Shown here one piece after another: positions 24,501-39,140 of a DNA stretch of 64,000 nt; position 1 is the stretch's first letter, and each line of letters begins with the position of its first letter. A program made the translations under genes and the position numbers. Where the stretch lies: positions 62,001 to 126,000 of the forward strand of contig NGBS01000590.1 in NCBI GenBank assembly GCA_002245135.1, written 5' to 3'. The DNA is from Proteromonas lacertae (lineage: Eukaryota > Sar > Bigyra > Opalinata > Proteromonadidae). Below the pieces are notes generated by a model. It did no database searches, was not told the origin of the DNA, and saw only the letters and a list, made by a program, of their open reading frames with translations.

Positions 24501-25962
24501 CTTTATTCTTTCTTTCTTCCAGCGAGATTGCTCTACTCTCTCTGATAGATGATGATGAAGTAGTATTATTATTGCTCAGTGATGATATAATAGGGATAGT
24601 TTGTAATGATGGTTTGTAACTCTGTATATTAGATTCATATGAATATTGAGGAAATGGTTTTTGTTGTTGTTGTTGCTGCTGCTGTTGCTGGTTGAAAAGT
24701 GATTGAGTTGGTTGTTCAGCTGGTTGTGGTTGATTTTGTGATTGTTGTAATGGATGTGTTGATTGTATAAAACTTTCAACCGGTTGATGTGTTGGATAGA
24801 TTTGCGGTTGTGGTTGTTGAATAGGTTGATTTTGAGTATAAATTATTTGATTCTGTAATGGCTTTTGTTGTAGTAATGATTGTTCAATTGGTTGTAATAG
24901 AGATTGTTGAGGTTGTTGCTGAAGGAAATCCATTTGATTTTGTTGCTTTAATGGTCGAATTTGTGATTGTAACGATTGTTGAGCTGGTTCTTCAATTTGT
25001 GAATAGTTTGGTTGCTGTTGAGTATAATTCATCTGATTCTGTAATAGTTGTTGTTGCGATTGAATCATTGGAATATTATCTGTTGAATTAGTTAATAAAT
25101 CATTTCCAACAGGAATATAAGAAGAAGTTGGATTAGATAATGATTGTTGTTGTTGTTGTTGTGATAAAGGTTGTGATTGATATTGCATTGGTAAATACTG
25201 CATTGGCTGTTGTTGATATTGTTGTTGCGATGGTGGTTGTATTGGTTTTATTGTTGGAATATTTGTAACAAGTGAAACTGTAGGTAAAACACTCTTTGTT
25301 GTTTTTGTTGTTGATGATATATTATCATTTTGTTTCATTATATCTGTAGTATTAGGATTTATATCGAATGAATTTGATATTTCGTCATTCAATTGATTCT
25401 TATTTTTTTCGTTATTCTTTGATAAAGGATTATATGATGGAGTTGAATTAAGTAATGGTTTGTTTTGATTGTTATTATCATTTTCATCTTTTGTTGTTTT
25501 ATTTGGCACTTTACTCTTTGATCTCGTGTTTGATGGAAATAACTCTCTACTTACTGAGTGGATACTTATATCCATTGAATTATTAGAATCTCTTGAAGTA
25601 GCATGAGATAATGGAGTAGAATGCTGACCACATGGACACTTGTAATTTGATCCTGGTGTGTGTTTTTCGAGAGTTGTTGGTCGGAATTTTAGTGTTTCGT
25701 CTAATTCTCTTTGTTCTTGAGAATTTTCTGGAGCTATATAATTTTGTTCGACATGCTTTTCAAATCTTTCTAATAAAGTACCTTCACCTTTTCCCTTTTC
25801 ATCTAATTCGGTTTGATTTGGATGTAATGATGAACTAGAATTACTTTTACTCTAAACACAATATAAGTAATATAATAATACAAGTTTATCTCCGCTTAAA
25901 CCACTATTGACTCTTTTCAAATTGATTTGTTTTAAAACTTTGCTTGTATTTAACAATGACAT
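17889..25962 (-). CDS. giant coiled-coil protein, 13 exons
   Basis: The exons are 25882-25962, 23937-25851, 23488-23901, 22984-23445, 22582-22950, 22420-22542, 21594-22391, 21068-21550, 20665-21030, 20181-20606, 19251-20140, 18066-19205 and 17889-18038. They total 7,617 nt, exactly 2,538 codons plus stop. The N-terminus holds a Cys/His-containing patch (YKCPCGQHSTPLSHATSRD) and then a Gln/Pro/Ser-rich disordered stretch with long Gln runs (about 24660-25240). From about residue 390 to 2,480 it is almost unbroken heptad coiled coil rich in Glu, Lys and Gln. A Ser/Thr/Pro tail ends YMKAPL. This is the build of a golgin, basal-body rootlet or centrosomal scaffold. I cannot choose between them. 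Introns 2-10 are all in phase 1. Antisense ORFs across the region are shadows of this gene. Confidence 0.85.
20181..23901 (-). repeat. serial symmetric (1-1) exons inside the coiled-coil gene
   Basis: Exons 3 to 10 are all bounded by phase-1 introns and are multiples of three (414, 462, 369, 123, 798, 483, 366 and 426 nt). Most begin with the same pattern: AA completing a Lys/Gln/Glu codon, then a Leu/Trp/Ile/Tyr codon, then usually an acidic one (|AA TTG GAA, |AA TTA GAA, |AA TTG GAT, |AA TGG GAA twice). This suggests growth by repeated exon-plus-intron duplication. Confidence 0.6.
21551..21593. repeat. TA microsatellite forming an intron
   Basis: The seventh intron of the coiled-coil gene (43 nt) is essentially a pure (TA)n run between GTATAT and AAAATAG. 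Introns 8 and 9 (21031-21067, 20607-20664) contain similar shorter TA runs. Confidence 0.7.
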
Positions 25963-26166
25963 CGAATATTATTCAACTTGTGTATATTCCAATCTTAAAT
26001 ATCTGTAAACACTGTGTATCGAGAATCACAGTTTAGAATTTAAATTTGAGGATTTATTTATCTGATCTTGGTTGATTCGTTTCATAAGAAACAGCTATAT
26101 TTTGCACATAAAAATTTTAGATATTTTCTCAATCTTTCATTTTAGGAATATATAATCACAACTGAA
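25963..26166. promoter_or_regulatory. 204-bp divergent promoter region
   Basis: This is the space between the start of the coiled-coil gene (minus) and that of the TBC gene (plus). It is AT-rich with no ORF, and both transcripts must initiate here. No specific element is recognised. Confidence 0.4.
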
Positions 26167-27428
26167 ATGTCAGATACATCAGATTCATGTATTATATATC
26201 TATGATAACAAATAATAGCCGCTTGCTCTACTCCTAAGAAAAATAGACATCAAATAGATATTAGAGAGTTGTCACCAATTCTGTCCAATGAGGAATTGAA
26301 GAAACTTGCTAAACACCGAAGTGTGCCTAATATGACAAGAGATCGTTTTGGAATTGTGTTAGCAGGTCGTATGAAATTCATTAACTATAATAATCTAATA
26401 TAGCAACTGACAAAGAAATAGAAGCAGCTGAAGAAGCTAGATTAGAAACACTAAGAATGAAGAAATGGCAAAAAATGATAATAGATTTACCACGAATGAG
26501 AGAAAAGAATGCAGATAAATTTAAAGAAAGAGTACGTAAAGGCATACCCGATGCATTCAGAGCTACAGTTTGGATGGAAATGTCAGGAGCAATAGCATTA
26601 AAACAAGCAAATCCATCATTATACGACACATTATTAGAAAGACATTTAACAGAAGAACCATCTGATCATACTCGAAGAGGAGGTACAATAGATAGAGATA
26701 TTACTAGAACAATGCCAAAACAAGAATTATTTGAAGGAACAGCCAGTTTTGGACAAGAAGTGTTGAGAAGAATATTAGTTGCTACTTCCATTAATATTCC
26801 AGAAGTATTCTTTTTATTATTTTATATATATATTATTTTTATATTTTTATCAGGTTGGTTACTGTCAAGGAATGAACTTCATTGCAGCTTTGTTTATATC
26901 CTATATGCCTGAAAAAGATGCATTCTTTTTACTTCAAACCATATTAACACAAAAACCATATGATATGAAAAAACTATTTGGTGCTACAATTGAAGAAATT
27001 CATGTGATGTTGTACCAATTTAATCAATTAATACAAATTTTCATTCCAACTTTAAAAAGACATTTTGATAAAGAAGAAATAATGCCAGCTACATTTGCAA
27101 CTCATTGGTTTATGACTGTTTTTACTTCATCATTTCCTATGCATTTTGTAGTTAGAATTTGGGATGCATTTTTAAATGAAGGTTGGAAAATAGTGTTTAG
27201 AATAGCTTTAGCTTTATTGAAGATACATAAAGATGAGTTGTTAAAACGCGATTGTGAAGAATTGATAATGTATTTTAGTGAAATACCTTCACATGTATTT
27301 ATTAGTTGATTATTATGAAATAGACTGATTTTAAAGAAGTTTTTAAGGTTGCTTATTCTCTGTCATTAAAGAGAAAACAGTTGGATGAGTTAAAAGCTGA
27401 GTATCATAAGAATCAACAAGCTATGTAA
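26167..27428 (+). CDS. TBC-domain Rab GTPase-activating protein
   Basis: Five exons (26167-26188, 26219-26365, 26404-26804, 26854-27294, 27324-27428) add to 1,116 nt, giving 371 aa. The introns are 30, 38, 49 and 29 nt; the second is unusual in starting GTCG. The TBC domain begins at about residue 99 (KGIPDAFRATVWMEMSG). Both catalytic fingers are present: Arg158 in IDRDITRT and Gln195 in GYCQGMNF. It should therefore be an active GAP, supplying Arg and Gln to a Rab in trans and switching off a membrane-traffic step. The downstream motifs FVVRIWDAFLNEGWKIVFRI and IMYFSEIPSH are the usual TBC C-terminal helices. The short coiled tail (SLSLKRKQLDELKAEYHKNQ) comes from the last exon. I cannot tell which Rab it acts on. 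The exon junction inside PE|VGYCQG is certain from family conservation. Confidence 0.9.
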
Positions 27429-27519
27429 AATAGGGTAGTATATGTATTAATTTGTTTTGTAACTTGCATTGAATTATAAAAAAATACACAATAATAAACA
27501 GAAAAAATAATAATTTAAT

Positions 27520-27940
<421 letters not shown>

Positions 27941-28123
27941 TAAATACTATTTTATTAATATACTATATCAGTCAGAAAAATTAAAAACATCAAAACAAAC
28001 AGCAAAACTTGTTTGCCTCAAGCCAATTTCAAACGATTATATTTTCAATAAATGAATTAATAGACATATAATAACAGCTTTTGTATGCATTATATTTATA
28101 TAATTATTATGTTAGACTTACTA

Positions 28124-29608
28124 TCAGTTTTCATCAACATCTACCTCAGGCGAAGATGATGACAATGAATTACTTCCCCTTTGGCTTTTTCTATTATCTT
28201 TTATTTTAATTTCTATTTTATCATTTTTTTCTTCAATACTATTATCACTATCACCGTCATCTATATTTTTATTATTATTCTTTTTAGAATTATCCTTAAC
28301 ATTATCATCATCATCATATTCTTCTTCATCATCATCGCTTAATACCTGTGCCATTTCCAGATCTTCATGAGTAAGATTATTTCTTTCTGCAATTCGTTTA
28401 TTTACAGTTTTTCTGACAAAGTACAACAAAATCAAAGTCAAAACACATAAAGGAATTGTTGTTCTATATCCCCAAGCTTCACCTATATATTCATTTATAT
28501 AACCCTGAGTGAAATCAGTTAATATAATTAAAACCCCTTGAAATGTAACAATTATACTGGTTGGAGTTGATGATTGAGATTGATATACTTCCATTATACT
28601 ACACATTATTGTTGGCCAAAATGGAGCTACAAAGAAACCAGTTCCCATCAAAATAAACATTCCTACTTTATTGATGAATATAAATCCAAAGATATAAAAG
28701 ATTAAACAACCTATCATCGATATAATCAAAGAATTTACATATCCTATCTTTTGAATTATTCCACCTGTTATTAATCTTGCTACTGTAAATAGAATGTAGA
28801 AAGCAGTCATAAAGAATGATCCTTCATCAACTGCTGATAAATGTAATACATCTTGAATATATAAAACTGCCCAATTCGTTGCTGCCATTTCTACATTACA
28901 TTGAACTCCCAATGTTATTGTATATAACCATACTAATTTATCTTTTAAACATTCTGTTATTGTCAATTCGGGTAAATCATTTTTGTTTTTATTCTTAGAT
29001 TTTTGTTTGGATTTGGATGTGTGTTTTACTACTTTCTTTGAAGCTCCTCTTTCAAATTTTGAAAAGAATAGTGATAAAAATATAACAGCAGATGTTATAG
29101 CAAATATAAAATAATTATCTCTATAACCATTTTTCATATTTTTACTTATAAAACCTGCTAATAGTGGACCAAGCAAACAACCTGATCCATAAATACCATG
29201 TTCAATACTAATCCACACACCAGCATCTTTCACAAAGAAAATACTAGAAAATGAGTTAATTGACACTTCTAAAAATCCAAATCCACAATAAACTATTAGC
29301 AATCCACCTATTGCTCCATATTGTGATTCTACTAAAGCTGTTACTATAAAACCAATAGTTATTAAAACCATTGAGATGATATTCTTTGATTTATATGATA
29401 TATACTTTGACAATAATGTAGCAATTGCACAACATATAACATACGCTACATTTAACAATGATAATGAAGTTCCTGTAAAACTATAAGATAATGAGTAATG
29501 ATCTTTAATTAAAGGTAAAGTCACACTTCTAGAGAATTCATATACTCCATATGCAACTATTAATACATATAAATATATTGTGGTGGTAATAAATTGACAA
29601 TTAGGCAT
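28124..29608 (-). CDS. MFS transporter (tandem copy 1)
   Basis: This is a single-exon 494-aa major facilitator. About 12 hydrophobic helices are visible in two halves. The first half contains GFGFLEVSINSFSSIFF and IEHGIYGSGCLLGPLLAGFI; the central loop is basic (KHTSKSKQKSKNKNKN); the second half begins after the conserved LPELTITECLKDKLVW. The cytoplasmic C-tail is strongly acidic and Asn-rich. The helix pattern and the GIYGxGxLLGPLLAG motif resemble the FucP/MFSD4-like sugar-transporter branch, but the substrate cannot be read from the sequence. The copy at 29959-31452 is the nearest relative. From the LPELTI motif to near the C-tail the two genes are almost identical in DNA, whereas their N-terminal halves and tails have diverged. 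Start and stop (TGA) are clear. Confidence 0.88.
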   Translation of the reverse strand: MPNCQFITTTIYLYVLIVAYGVYEFSRSVTLPLIKDHYSLSYSFTGTSLSLLNVAYVICCAIATLLSKYISYKSKNIISMVLITIGFIVTALVESQYGAIGGLLIVYCGFGFLEVSINSFSSIFFVKDAGVWISIEHGIYGSGCLLGPLLAGFISKNMKNGYRDNYFIFAITSAVIFLSLFFSKFERGASKKVVKHTSKSKQKSKNKNKNDLPELTITECLKDKLVWLYTITLGVQCNVEMAATNWAVLYIQDVLHLSAVDEGSFFMTAFYILFTVARLITGGIIQKIGYVNSLIISMIGCLIFYIFGFIFINKVGMFILMGTGFFVAPFWPTIMCSIMEVYQSQSSTPTSIIVTFQGVLIILTDFTQGYINEYIGEAWGYRTTIPLCVLTLILLYFVRKTVNKRIAERNNLTHEDLEMAQVLSDDDEEEYDDDDNVKDNSKKNNNKNIDDGDSDNSIEEKNDKIEIKIKDNRKSQRGSNSLSSSSPEVDVDEN

Positions 29609-29958
29609 TTTATTGAATAGTCGTTTGAAATATGAAAAATTGTAAACAATGTGTTTTTTTGCTATATCTCAATAATTACTAAATATCAGAGCGAAATAAT
29701 TTGTTTCTATATTAATTATAGGATAGTTTATAGGATATTAAAATTTATTTCATGTATGCATGAGTATTTAAATAAATCAAGATTAAAGGTATGAGTGATG
29801 TGTATTTATGTATACTATGTTTTGTTACAATCATTATTTTCTATTTTCAACAATTATTAAGAAGATGATTCCGAATTGATTGAAATTGTTTAATTATGAA
29901 TGTACAGAATAAATAAATCCATAAAATCTTACATATAACATAATACTTATCCTATTTA
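29609..29958. other. spacer between the tandem transporter genes
   Basis: 350 bp of AT-rich sequence holding the 5' flank of the downstream transporter and the 3' end of the upstream one. I see no ORF, RNA gene or repeat in it. Confidence 0.5.
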
Positions 29959-31452
29959 TTATTTTTTTGTAATTAAATTAGATTTCTCATCATTTTCATC
30001 ATCTTCATCTTCAGAAGAAGATATGGTATTAATACCTATTTCATTCTTACTACTTCTTTCTATTTTTACTTCTATTTTTTCCTCTTCTTCACTTTCATCA
30101 TCATCATCTTTATTCTTTGATTTTCTAACTTTTCTCTTTTTCTCATTTACATTATTATTATCATCTGTTGATTCTTTATTATTTGTATTATTACCACTAT
30201 CTGGAACTTGTACCATTTCTATATCATTATGTAATAAATTATTTCTTTCTGCAATTCGTTTATTTACAGTTTTTCTGACAAAGTACAACAAAATCAAAGT
30301 CAAAACACATAAAGGAATTGTTGTTCTATATCCCCAAGCTTCACCTATATTTTCATTAATATATCCTTGAAAATAGTTAGTAAAAACAATCAATAATCCT
30401 TGTAATGTAACAATTATACTGGTTGGAGTTGATGATTGAGATTGATATACTTCCATTATACTACACATTATTGTTGGCCAAAATGGAGCTACAAAGAAAC
30501 CAGTTCCCATCAAAATAAACATTCCTACTTTATTGATGAATATAAATCCAAAGATATAAAAGATTAAACAACCTATCATCGATATAATCAAAGAATTTAC
30601 ATATCCTATCTTTTGAATTATTCCACCTGTTATTAATCTTGCTACTGTAAATAGAATGTAGAAAGCAGTCATAAAGAATGATCCTTCATCAACTGCTGAT
30701 AAATGTAATACATCTTGAATATATAAAACTGCCCAATTCGTTGCTGCCATTTCTACATTACATTGAACTCCCAATGTTATTGTATATAACCATACTAATT
30801 TATCTTTTAAACATTCTGTTATTGTCAATTCGGGTAAATCACTAGTTGCTGGTGGAGAATCAGGAGATTCAGGTATTTCATTATAGTGAATTCTTTCGAA
30901 TTTTGCACATAATAACAGGAAAAAAATAACTACAGAGGCTATAGCAAATATAAGATAATTATCTCTATAACCATTTTTCATATTCTTGCTTATAAAACCT
31001 GCTAATAGTGGACCTAATAGTGCTCCAATACCATAGATACCATGTTCGATATTTATCCATATCCCAGCGTCTTTCACAAAGAAAATACTAGAAAAAGCAT
31101 TTGCACCTACCTCTAAAAATCCAAATCCAAAGTATACAATTAGCAATCCACCTATTGCTCCATATTTCGTATCCACTAAAGCTGATACAAAGAATCCGCC
31201 TGTTACTATTACCATTGATATTATAATTTCTGTTTTATGTGAAATGTATTTTAGAATCAATGTAGCAAAAGCACAACATATAGAATAGGCTAAAGTAAAT
31301 GATGAAACAATCGTTCCTTCAATACTGTACGAAAAAGAATAGTGTTCCTTAATTAATGGCAATAATACACTTCTTGAACATTCATAAACTCCATACATAG
31401 CCAATAAGCCATATATATAAATAGTAGTAACTATAAATTGACAGCTTGGCAT
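29959..31452 (-). CDS. MFS transporter (tandem copy 2)
   Basis: This is a single-exon 497-aa major facilitator with the same plan as copy 1: N-terminal MPSCQFIVTTIYIYGLLAMY, conserved GFGFLEVGANAFSSIFF and IEHGIYGIGALLGPLLAGFI, a short Pro/Ser central loop (PESPDSPPATSDLPELTITE) and an acidic/Lys tail. Both the loop and the tail differ completely from copy 1. The segment from LPELTITECLKDKLVW to TTIPLCVLTLILLYFVRK, including synonymous sites, is nearly the same as in copy 1, which points to recent gene conversion. Distinct regulatory loops and tails around a shared transport core suggest different control or location rather than a different substrate. That last point is inference. Confidence 0.88.
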   Translation of the reverse strand: MPSCQFIVTTIYIYGLLAMYGVYECSRSVLLPLIKEHYSFSYSIEGTIVSSFTLAYSICCAFATLILKYISHKTEIIISMVIVTGGFFVSALVDTKYGAIGGLLIVYFGFGFLEVGANAFSSIFFVKDAGIWINIEHGIYGIGALLGPLLAGFISKNMKNGYRDNYLIFAIASVVIFFLLLCAKFERIHYNEIPESPDSPPATSDLPELTITECLKDKLVWLYTITLGVQCNVEMAATNWAVLYIQDVLHLSAVDEGSFFMTAFYILFTVARLITGGIIQKIGYVNSLIISMIGCLIFYIFGFIFINKVGMFILMGTGFFVAPFWPTIMCSIMEVYQSQSSTPTSIIVTLQGLLIVFTNYFQGYINENIGEAWGYRTTIPLCVLTLILLYFVRKTVNKRIAERNNLLHNDIEMVQVPDSGNNTNNKESTDDNNNVNEKKRKVRKSKNKDDDDESEEEEKIEVKIERSSKNEIGINTISSSEDEDDENDEKSNLITKK

Positions 31453-31553
31453 GTTTAAGAACTTGGGGTTAGTCTAAATTTTGACTAAAATGTAAAGTAA
31501 ATAAAACGAATAGTTTTCTTTTAATTAAATCTATTCTTTTGATTTTTGAAGCA
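31453..31553. promoter_or_regulatory. 101-bp divergent promoter region
   Basis: This lies between the start codons of transporter copy 2 (minus) and the helical-repeat gene (plus). It is AT-rich, with no recognisable element beyond T-rich runs before the plus-strand ATG. Confidence 0.35.
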
Positions 31554-34500
31554 ATGGAAAATAAATTGAAAGTAGTACAAGGTAAAATACAATCAGGAAT
31601 TCGGGAAGTCCAAGAATCTGGGTTTGAAACTCTTCTTCAACTCATAATTCAGTTTTTGCGTATATAATAAATTCTAAATATTATAGCAAGTCAAGATAAA
31701 AGGCCTTTATCACTATTATATAGTTATCTGCAATTTCCTAATGAGGATCTTGTTCAACTAAGTCTGATGAATATTTTGAAGTTGCATAGTTCCAATACAC
31801 TTGAATTAAATGAGATATTTGAAGAAATAGTTCCATTATTTTCAAATCCAATAACTTCTTCAAAGTCATATTTATTCTTTAGATATGTATATAATTTTAT
31901 TGTATTTTGCATGTAGATACATCAATTATTTTATAATATAACCAAAGAAAAGAAGGTCATTACTAAATACCTTTTTTCATCAAATCCTCATCCTCTGATA
32001 TCTGTATTCCTATCAGAAAGCTATTATACAATGTCATTTCAATCAATATTTCCAACTATATTACAAGATTGTGTGAAATACGCTGAATTGATAAATTCAT
32101 ACAAAATTCCACTGTTTTATATATTCAATGAAATAAATACAAGAATATTGTTCTTACAGAATATTAATATGATATTTAATGATATGACTATTGATAATCA
32201 AAAGTATATTATTTCTGTATTGAGAGAAATCTTATGGATAGATATAGGAAATATGAATAACAACAGCTGCCATTATGTAGATACAACAATCTATCAATAT
32301 TTATTGTTATTCCTACAAATACTATTGATTGAAAAAGAAGAAATATATTGCAATAAAATACTAAATGAGATAGGTGAAATAATCATATATCACATATATA
32401 TTGCTAGTAAAAATGAATTTCCATTGTTACCTTTACTTCAGATATTAAATAATATAACAAAACAAAACCCTATGGTTTTATGGAATAAAGAAATACTCTA
32501 TAATTTATGCTATTTGTTATATGTCAATAATGATGAATTATTAAACACAAAAATTATGAATATGTTTGAATTAGTGATTGATCAAATATACAAAGAGAAT
32601 GAAGGAGAAGAATCTATTAATGAAATAGAAAAGGAGTTTTTAATTAGTTGCTTGTTACCAAATATGATAAATAATAAATATTCAAAAATGAGTATGTTGA
32701 TTAATAAGATAAGAGATATAAAATGTGAATATAGAAAATCAATTATTCATTTATCAGAATATATTCCATACGTATTGATTATTGAAGCAATTGAGTCTAA
32801 AATACAGAATATTGAGTTGAATGAATGGCTTTTATGTTTGAATAACAATTCTAGTGATGATGATATAAATTGCTTTATTATGAATGTGTTATTGTTATAT
32901 ATTGTGAATAATAATAATAATAATAAGGAAAAAGAAGATAATAATAATGAAATAAATATTTTGATAGAAATACTAAAAACTCAAATCAAATCAAATCCAT
33001 CAAAATATATCATTCTATTATATTCAATTATACACATATTAAACAACAACAGTAACATTTCTGAGATTGAATATTATAACTTATTATCTCTATTACCGAT
33101 ATACTGTCATCTTATCAGTTGTATTCCATTGATTCAAAAGATAATAACACCAATATATAATGTATGATATATTATATGTTAATTTTATGATATCATAGAA
33201 TGAATCTACCAAATGTGTTGGTATAAAACTCATTACTGAAATATTTTCAATTCAATTTCTAACTCTCAATGTTGTTAATGCTGTTATTCTTACAGAATAT
33301 TCAGATTTTAACTGCAAAATGGCATTATGTAATTTACTGTATGTAATGTGTAAATATTATCCATCAAAAGGTAAAGAATATTTGTCAGTTTTGAATAGAT
33401 ATTTGTCATATCAAAACAATAGTATTTCTGCTTATATGTATATATTATTATATATTCGTAATGCTTTTAAATAGAATAAAATGTTTGATTGAGTTATGTA
33501 ACAATTCTGTAATTACTTTCTCTGATGTTTATGAATTGTTATTGAAACAGAATATCATTGATTTAATAGAAGAAAATAAAGGTGATATTGCTTTATACAT
33601 TGAATTCTGTAATTACTGTCAAATTGGAGGTAAAATAGTGAAATTAGAAGAAGATAAATCAACTAGAATAAAGCATATATTAATAAACTTTATTCATTCC
33701 TACAATAAAGAATTGAAAATAAGTTCATTAAACGCATTATCAAGTTATTCATTAAATGGATACAATATAGAGAATGAATTACCCAATCAGTGGACAGAAG
33801 ATCAAATCATATTAATTATCAATTTATTACTGAATAAGAACAATGATTCTGATATATTGAAAAGTATTGAATCATTATTAATGAGTGGTTTAATGATTGA
33901 AACAATGGAAGTGAGAAATACAAATATGTTATCTAATAAAGATGATAATAGCATTAATGGTGATGATAATAATGTACAAAGTAATAACTTTTATTCTTAT
34001 TTGTCGTATATATATTGATTATATTGTATAGTTTTTCTATTCCAGAAATTATGACAATTCTTCAACCAATTTCTTCCAAATCTGTGATTAATAACTCATC
34101 TATAATATCTCCAGCTCAGTGTTGTTTATTTCAAGAGAATATCAATGTGAAGATATTGAATGGCAAGAATAAAGATAATCTGTTAAAATCATATGAAAAT
34201 CATATAATAAAGTATATTAATAATATAATACATATCTGTTGATATATAGTTCATTTATTGAATATACAAATGATATAAATTTATCAAATTACAATAGTAT
34301 TCTCTCCCTCAACATCTATCCAATCATATGGAGATCTTTTGTTAATCAAACCTTACCAAGCCTTTCAATAGTGGATGGTTATTTACCAACAAAAATACCT
34401 GAAATTATACTGAATAAGTATTATGATTTGATTAGAAATGGTTTAAATTCAAAAATGCAGAATGTAAATAACAATAGTTCGCTTTGTCTCATTGAGTTTT

Positions 34501-37065
34501 ATCAATTCATTTCACCTGAATATAACAACATATTACTTGATATATATAGTAATTTGGTTGAAATAATCAATTCTAAAGGAATTGAATGGAATAAATATGG
34601 TTTATTACTTTCACTTACTTATTGTGTTCCATATTTATTCAAATATTCAGAGATGGATAAGATTATTAACATATTGAATATCTTATACCACCATTTGAAT
34701 AAATATGAGAATAATTTCACTAAATTTGGAGCAATTACATCTTTAACAATCATCTGTAAATTCATATATGACATATATCCAAATGGATATAGTAATACTC
34801 AACCAAAAATATCATGTATTATCATTATCTCCATATTGTTATTGTCATTCTCAAAAGAGATATTTCCCTATATTAACAATCCTCATATCTATTCTGACAA
34901 GATTAAGAATTGGTCAAATCAAATCAAAACATCAAACATTGAGCTTGAGAATGAACAAGATTTTTCAACTCCTCAAACAGATAAGTCATTCATTTTTAAT
35001 CAGTATATATTGATGTTGAATTATCTCTACCCAATTATATATAAATTGAATAATGCCGTTTGTATTGAAATATTTGAGTTTATGAAAGAATTACCATCAC
35101 TTTTAATAGATCCAAATACTCCAATGGAAAAAGAATTCAATGATGAAATAAAAATGACTGTTGATATTGCATTTAATGGAATTTATTATCATCTATACAC
35201 TGAGAAATACATAAAAGAAGAAGAATTGGAATTTTATATTAATGATTTATTTGATAAAAAATCAAAGGAAAGTGACAATAATAATACACTAATTTTAAGT
35301 TATTTCATATCTAAATTAGGTGAAAAAAGTATTATATTGAAGAGTAATATTGTTGAGAATGTAACTAAAGAGTTATTGTCTGATTTTGATGATGGTTTGG
35401 TGAATAAAAATATGATTAAAAACATGTTGGGGATAATGAATTTATTGAGTATAAATGTATTATTTGATATATCAAATTTCCATTCGATGAACTTGAAGTC
35501 AAACAGAAAATCAATGAAAGAAAAACTGAATGATTATTTCAAGAAACAAATTCAAAGTCTTAATGATATAAAATCACCTTCCACTCAATCAAATTTGAAT
35601 ATTTTATTCACTTTATATTCAATTATAATATCCAGTATAAGAAAAGATAGTCAGAATATGATATTAAGTATATTTTATAATGTATTTATTTATATAATGT
35701 AATAGACACTTCAAATGATCAGCTTTCAGGTAATAAATCAAAAGATGAAATACCAATATCACAAATGCATATGAAGTTTAAAAAAGATGGAATTATGTTT
35801 ACATTATTCAAACATTTACCTCCAGAATTAGATGATGATTTTCATGATTTTTATTGTTGTTTTATCAATTGTTTGTCAAAGTGTTATTTACCAAATATTT
35901 CTTTTAAATCTATACTTCAATATGCCTTTAATGTATGTATTGTGGTGTTTATTATTATTATTTATAGTATATCAAGAAATACAATAAATACAAACCAATT
36001 GAATCTACATTAGAGTTTAGTTTAAAGCATTGTGGAAGTGATTATTCATTAATATCATATGTTATAGATTTGTATATATTATATTCAATTCTTTTTGTTA
36101 TTCTTTAGGATTAACAATTTCATCAGTTTTATGCCAACAGTTCAAAAACAATTACTTGATCATATTCCATTGTTGATTGGAAGAATAAGTAAAGATTCAT
36201 TCATCTCTATATTATCAATAATCACAAATGCAATATTCAATAAATCTAAAGAATTTAACAAAGATAATGTGAGTGTTGAATTAAAATATATGAAAACTCT
36301 ACAGATATTGTTTATCAACAAGTTATTAGTAAATGAGATAGAACAATACATCTACAAAATACTTAAAGAGAATGTGTTAAAGAATCTTACACTTCCAATA
36401 ACAAATGATAATGAAATAAATGCTGAGTTAGTTGCAGTAATGGAAATATATTGTGAGATAATCATTCCAAAAAGTGAAATATTCTCAGAAATAAAGACAA
36501 AGAATGACGTTGAGATAATCATATTATTCTTAATGAGTCTTGGAATTGAAAAGAAATTACTTCAAATTGAGAATATTGATGAAGTAATAGAAAAAATATC
36601 AAAATTGGAGAATAACAGTGAAAACTTGAGAATAATACAACAATTGTGTATTATTTTAGCTATTAGAGTATATATTATTATGTATTATGTGTATTATATG
36701 AATAGTATAAAGAATTACAACCAAAAGAAATGAATGAATTGTTAATTGTGACTTTTCAATTCTTCAAACAAACCAAAAACAAAATACTGATGAAATTCTT
36801 GAATTATTTGTTTATTGTATTGCTTTATACTGAGAAGAATATTGAGCAGATTGTATCAGTAGATCAACAGTTTGAAATAGGAATAATTGAGCAAATGCTA
36901 AAGAATAAGCAAAATGGAATTAGATTATCCTATTCAACAGTTCAATTAATGCTTTCATTAACTAATAACCATCCATATGAATTAAAATATATCGAATTAT
37001 ATGGAATCATGGATTTAGATCAATACAAATGTGAGATTTATGATGAAATCTATCAAAATATGTAA
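31554..37065 (+). CDS. large alpha-helical repeat protein, possibly FOCAD/RST1-like
   Basis: Eleven exons (31554-31659, 31687-31886, 31917-33161, 33199-33437, 33475-34005, 34032-34211, 34250-35667, 35706-35932, 35968-36071, 36109-36667, 36706-37065) total 5,169 nt, giving 1,722 aa. The introns are 26-38 nt and all begin GTAT and end TAG. The protein is built of paired amphipathic helices throughout, with no signal peptide or membrane segment, as in HEAT/ARM solenoids. The length, the HPLISVFLSES region, the LKISSLNALSSYSLNGYNIE segment and the WNKYGLLLSLTY segment recall focadhesin/RST1, the partner of the cytosolic Ski/exosome mRNA-decay machinery. I could not confirm a diagnostic motif, so the name is tentative. 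Long Asn and Asp/Asn runs (for example near 32910 and 33945) are insertions between helices. Confidence 0.8.
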
Positions 37066-37175
37066 TTTCTATATTATTTCTTTTGTATTATTGTTGTTTT
37101 TTTATTTTTAAGCATAACACACACATATATTCAGTATTACTATATTTTATCAATTACCCATAATGTTTATGTAAT

Positions 37176-39014
<1,839 letters not shown>

Positions 39015-39140
39015 TTTAAAGTTGATTCTAAGAGAGCTGAACGATGATTGGACAAAATCAAGTTTCTAGAAGGTTTCTTGAAACGAATATATTTCTTCTA
39101 ATTGTTCTAAATTCTTTTTTCTTTTTTCGAGATAAATATA
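39015..39140. promoter_or_regulatory. 126-bp divergent promoter region
   Basis: This lies between the start codons of TPI-GAPDH (minus) and MnmE (plus), two genes whose products both go to mitochondria. Pyrimidine runs (TTCTTTTTTC) precede the MnmE start. Shared regulation is possible but not shown. Confidence 0.4.

Noticed and set aside
24660-25240. CAG/CAA-like repeat expansion in the coiled-coil gene
   Set aside because: The Gln runs are coded by mixed CAA and CAG with Pro, Ser and Asn between them; it is an ordinary disordered region in frame with the rest.
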